Origin: Dallia pectoralis
Lineage: Eukaryota > Chordata > Actinopteri > Esociformes > Umbridae
DNA: 64,000 bases
Direction: 5' to 3'
Assembly: GCA_029465975.1 (NCBI GenBank)
Contig: CM055730.1
Span: forward strand, 10,668,741-10,732,740
The position numbers and the translations under genes are program-made. How positions within the stretch are numbered: position 1 is the stretch's first letter; each line of letters starts with the position of its first letter. Positions 61,884 to 64,000 of the stretch are shown here, piece after piece. Below the pieces are notes generated by a model, which did no database searches, was not told the origin of the DNA, and saw nothing but the letters and a program-made list of their open reading frames with translations.

Positions 61884-62790
61884 CCCCCTCCACCCCTCAG
61901 CTCTGCCCCCACCTCCACCCCTCAGCTCTGCCCCCACCTCCACCCCTCAGCTCTGCCCCCACCTCCACCCCTCAGCTCTGCCCCCACCTCCACCCCTCAG
62001 CTCTGCCCCCACCTCCACCCCTCAGCTCTGCTCCCCCTCCACCCCTCAGCTCTGCCCCCACCTCCACCCCTCAGCTCTGCTCCCCCTCCACCCCTCAGCT
62101 CTGCCCCCACCTCCACCCCTCAGCTCTGCTCCCACCTCCACCCCTCAGCTCTGCCCCCACCTCCACCCCTCAGCTCTGCTCCCACCTCCACCCCTCAGCT
62201 CTGCTCCCACCTCCACCCCTCAGCTCTGCCCCCACCTCCACCCCTCAGCTCTGCCCCCCACCTCCACCCCTCAGCCCTGCTCCCACCTCCACCCCTCAGC
62301 TCTGCCCCCACCTCCACCCCTCAGCTCTGCCCCCCTCCACCCCTCAGCTCTGCTCCCACCTCCACCCCTCAGCTCTGCTCCCACCTCCACCCCTCAGCTC
62401 TGCCCCCCACCTCCACCCCTCAGCTCTGCCCCCACCTCCACCCCTCAGCTCTGCCCCCACCTCCACCCCTCAGCTCTGCTCCCACCTCCACCCCTCAGCT
62501 CTGCCCCCACCTCCACCCCTCAGCTCTGCCCCCACCTCCACCCCTCAGCTCTGCCCCCACCTCCACCCCTCAGCTCTGCCCCCCTCCACCCCTCAGCTCT
62601 GCCCCCACCTCCACCCCTCAGCTCTGCCCCCACCTCCACCCCTCAGCTCTGCTCCCACCTCCACCCCTCAGCTCTGCCCCCACCTCCACCCCTCAGCTCT
62701 GCCCCCACCTCCACCCCTCAGCTCTGCCCCCCACCTCCACCCCTCAGCTCTGCTCCCCCTCCACCCCTCAGCTCTGCTCCCACCTCCATC
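61884..62790. repeat. 25-bp CAGCTCTGCCCCCACCTCCA minisatellite, about 36 copies
   Basis: Units of 22-26 bp: CAGCTCTGCCCCCACCTCCA plus CCCCT, with CTCCCACC and CCCCTCC length variants. Strongly C-rich on the plus strand and G-rich in the lrmda sense direction. The 353-codon frame is an artefact. Confidence 0.98.
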
Positions 62791-63641
62791 GCTCCCCCAT
62801 CTCTCTCTCCCTTCTTCCCTGAACACATGTCAATTGATAGGTTAGAGGATTACCCATTGCTCCCTAACCGTCCTGCTGTAAGTGACTACTAATAGGCAGG
62901 CTAATCATTAGGATACATGTGGAGCAGCCGCGTAAATCCTTCCTGAGCGTGTTTTATGTCTTTAATCTGCTCTGAATAGGAAACGCTGGGTGGAAATGTA
63001 TGTAGAGGCATTACTAACTACAAATGGCTTGATTAGAGAAAACACCTTAAGACCGAACAAAGACTGACGTCAGACCTTTTATAAACAGACTTAATTGAAC
63101 GCAGCTCATTGTCTAAAATTCACGCTCCTGCTGAAATTGCCTGCACATGACAAAATTGATTTAAAAAAAAAATCTATGTCAGTTGAACCTCAACACGCAC
63201 ATGTCATTTGGAACGACTGGTCGTGGTCATGTGGACCCGTCCGTTCTGTAGCACTGAGATGTTGAACTGTGTCCTAAAACCAGAATGCGCTGTTGTCTTC
63301 TACCCTCGTCACGTAACTTCTCACATGTCCCATTCAGGAACCGGGTGTCAGGAAGCATTAGCCACAGAGCACCTTCTTCCCCCATAATGGGGAGTTTTCT
63401 GAAGAACAGAACTCAGTCTGCCGTCGTGTGACAACAGGATGCTCCCGGTGTTGTTTTGTTTATACTTCTGCTAGCGGCGACGGCGGCGTTTTGGTGTCGG
63501 ACACCACGGTGCGTTTATGAACGAGCCTCGAGGAGACCGGGATGTGATTAGTGGGAAATTCTGTCAGGCTGTTTGAGTTAGAAACTCTACGGTGGCACTC
63601 AACTCTTAGACAAGGACGTATACATCCTGTGCTAGTAATAT
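62791..63641. other. Unique, conserved-looking spacer
   Basis: 62860-63130 contains GGCTAATCATTAGGATAC, GTGTTTTATGTCTTTAATC and AGACTTAATTGAACGCAGC, all TAAT-type cores in repeat-free sequence. Candidate conserved noncoding block; no exon seen. Confidence 0.35.
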
Positions 63642-64000
63642 TACACTAGTTGAAAGGTTTGGGAAAACTCCGAAATGTGGTTGTTTTCCATGATAACATA
63701 CATCCAATTTGTTTGAATTTATCATCATTTGACGAGATTAGAAATAACGCCTTTAAATTGAAATATTTATTGTGACCTTCAAAACTTTGCTTTCATCAAA
63801 GAATCCTCCATTTCCAGTAATTACAGCCTTGCAGACCTGCATGTTAGATGTGCTAGTTAGTTGTGCACCAGGTTAGTGACAGCTTGCACTACTCTGTGAT
63901 GACAGCAGTACACATCCTCAGTTTCTGATACCATCATTTCTCAGAACAAAAAAGTTCCAGAGAAAAGTTCTTTGTTTCTGGCCATTTTAAGCTTGTTATC
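63642..64000 (-). mobile_element. Tc1/mariner relic, internally deleted, cut by the window edge
   Basis: Starts TACACTAGTTGAAAGGTTTG, a degraded form of the Tc1-family end TACACTACCGTTCAAAAGTTTG. It then has TTGAAATATTTATTGTGACC and CAAAGAATCCTCCATTT, the transposase C-terminal-side sequence I know from fish Tc1 elements in antisense. The last 60 bases contain CTTTGTTTCTGGCCATTTT, the complement of the transposase start (MAR-N/K-KEL). The middle of the transposase is missing, so the copy is inactive, and the far end lies beyond the window. Confidence 0.75.

Overview
The window looks like teleost fish nuclear DNA. It contains a spliced vertebrate gene, teleost-type Tc1/mariner relics, a LINE relic, fragments of a palindromic MITE I associate with pike and salmon genomes (this taxonomic hint is weak), many very long (CA)n tracts, and an extreme load of minisatellites. 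I see no prokaryotic genes, rRNA, tRNA or CRISPR.

The only protein-coding gene I can support is on the minus strand: three consecutive internal exons of lrmda (leucine-rich melanocyte differentiation-associated protein, C10orf11 in human) at 57645-57519, 53692-53553 and 50511-50379. Joined in that order they read through in one frame as LRR-type sequence and its C-terminal cap. The first and second exons are separated by what looks like a minor-spliceosome (U12-type) AT-AC intron: it starts ATATCCTTT, has a CCTTGAC branch-site-like motif ten bases from the 3' end, and ends in AC. No GT-AG alternative keeps the frame at the acceptor. The 5' exons (above 57.6 kb) and the last exon(s) (below 50.4 kb) were not found. 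Most of the window (1-50.4 kb) is therefore best read as a giant downstream intron of this gene, or partly the region beyond it.

Layout. 0-1 kb holds a long foldback transposable element. 1.2-4 kb holds pyrimidine-rich, then purine-rich, then CCCAGCACCA minisatellites. 5.5-6.2 kb holds a Tc1/mariner relic with transposase remains. 8.5-13.2 kb holds microsatellites plus 18-bp, 13-bp and 43-bp arrays. 14.9-17.8 kb holds 40-bp, 19-bp and 21-bp arrays. 20-25.1 kb holds G-rich, CT-rich, 15-bp, 11-bp and 29-bp arrays. 27-28 kb holds (CA)n and a CT-rich array. 31 kb holds a 30-bp array. 33.5-36.7 kb holds CAGA, GT, GA and an 18-bp AT-rich array. 41.1-42.8 kb holds two abutting arrays (34 bp and 19 bp). 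48.2-48.8 kb holds a 39-bp array. 50.4-57.6 kb holds the exons and their introns, including a 2.35-kb array of about 51-bp units. 59.5-60.4 kb holds a second, unrelated 39-bp array. 61.9-62.8 kb holds a 25-bp array. 63.6 kb to the end holds a Tc1 relic cut by the window edge.

By my hand-drawn boundaries about a third of the window is tandem repeat. Nearly all long open reading frames here come from these repeats: units that are multiples of 3 bp, or that lack stops in all three frames. They are not annotated as genes. Several unique spacers between the arrays look like deep-intronic conserved noncoding sequence (moderate GC, TAAT-rich, no repeats), but this rests only on appearance and needs a cross-species alignment.
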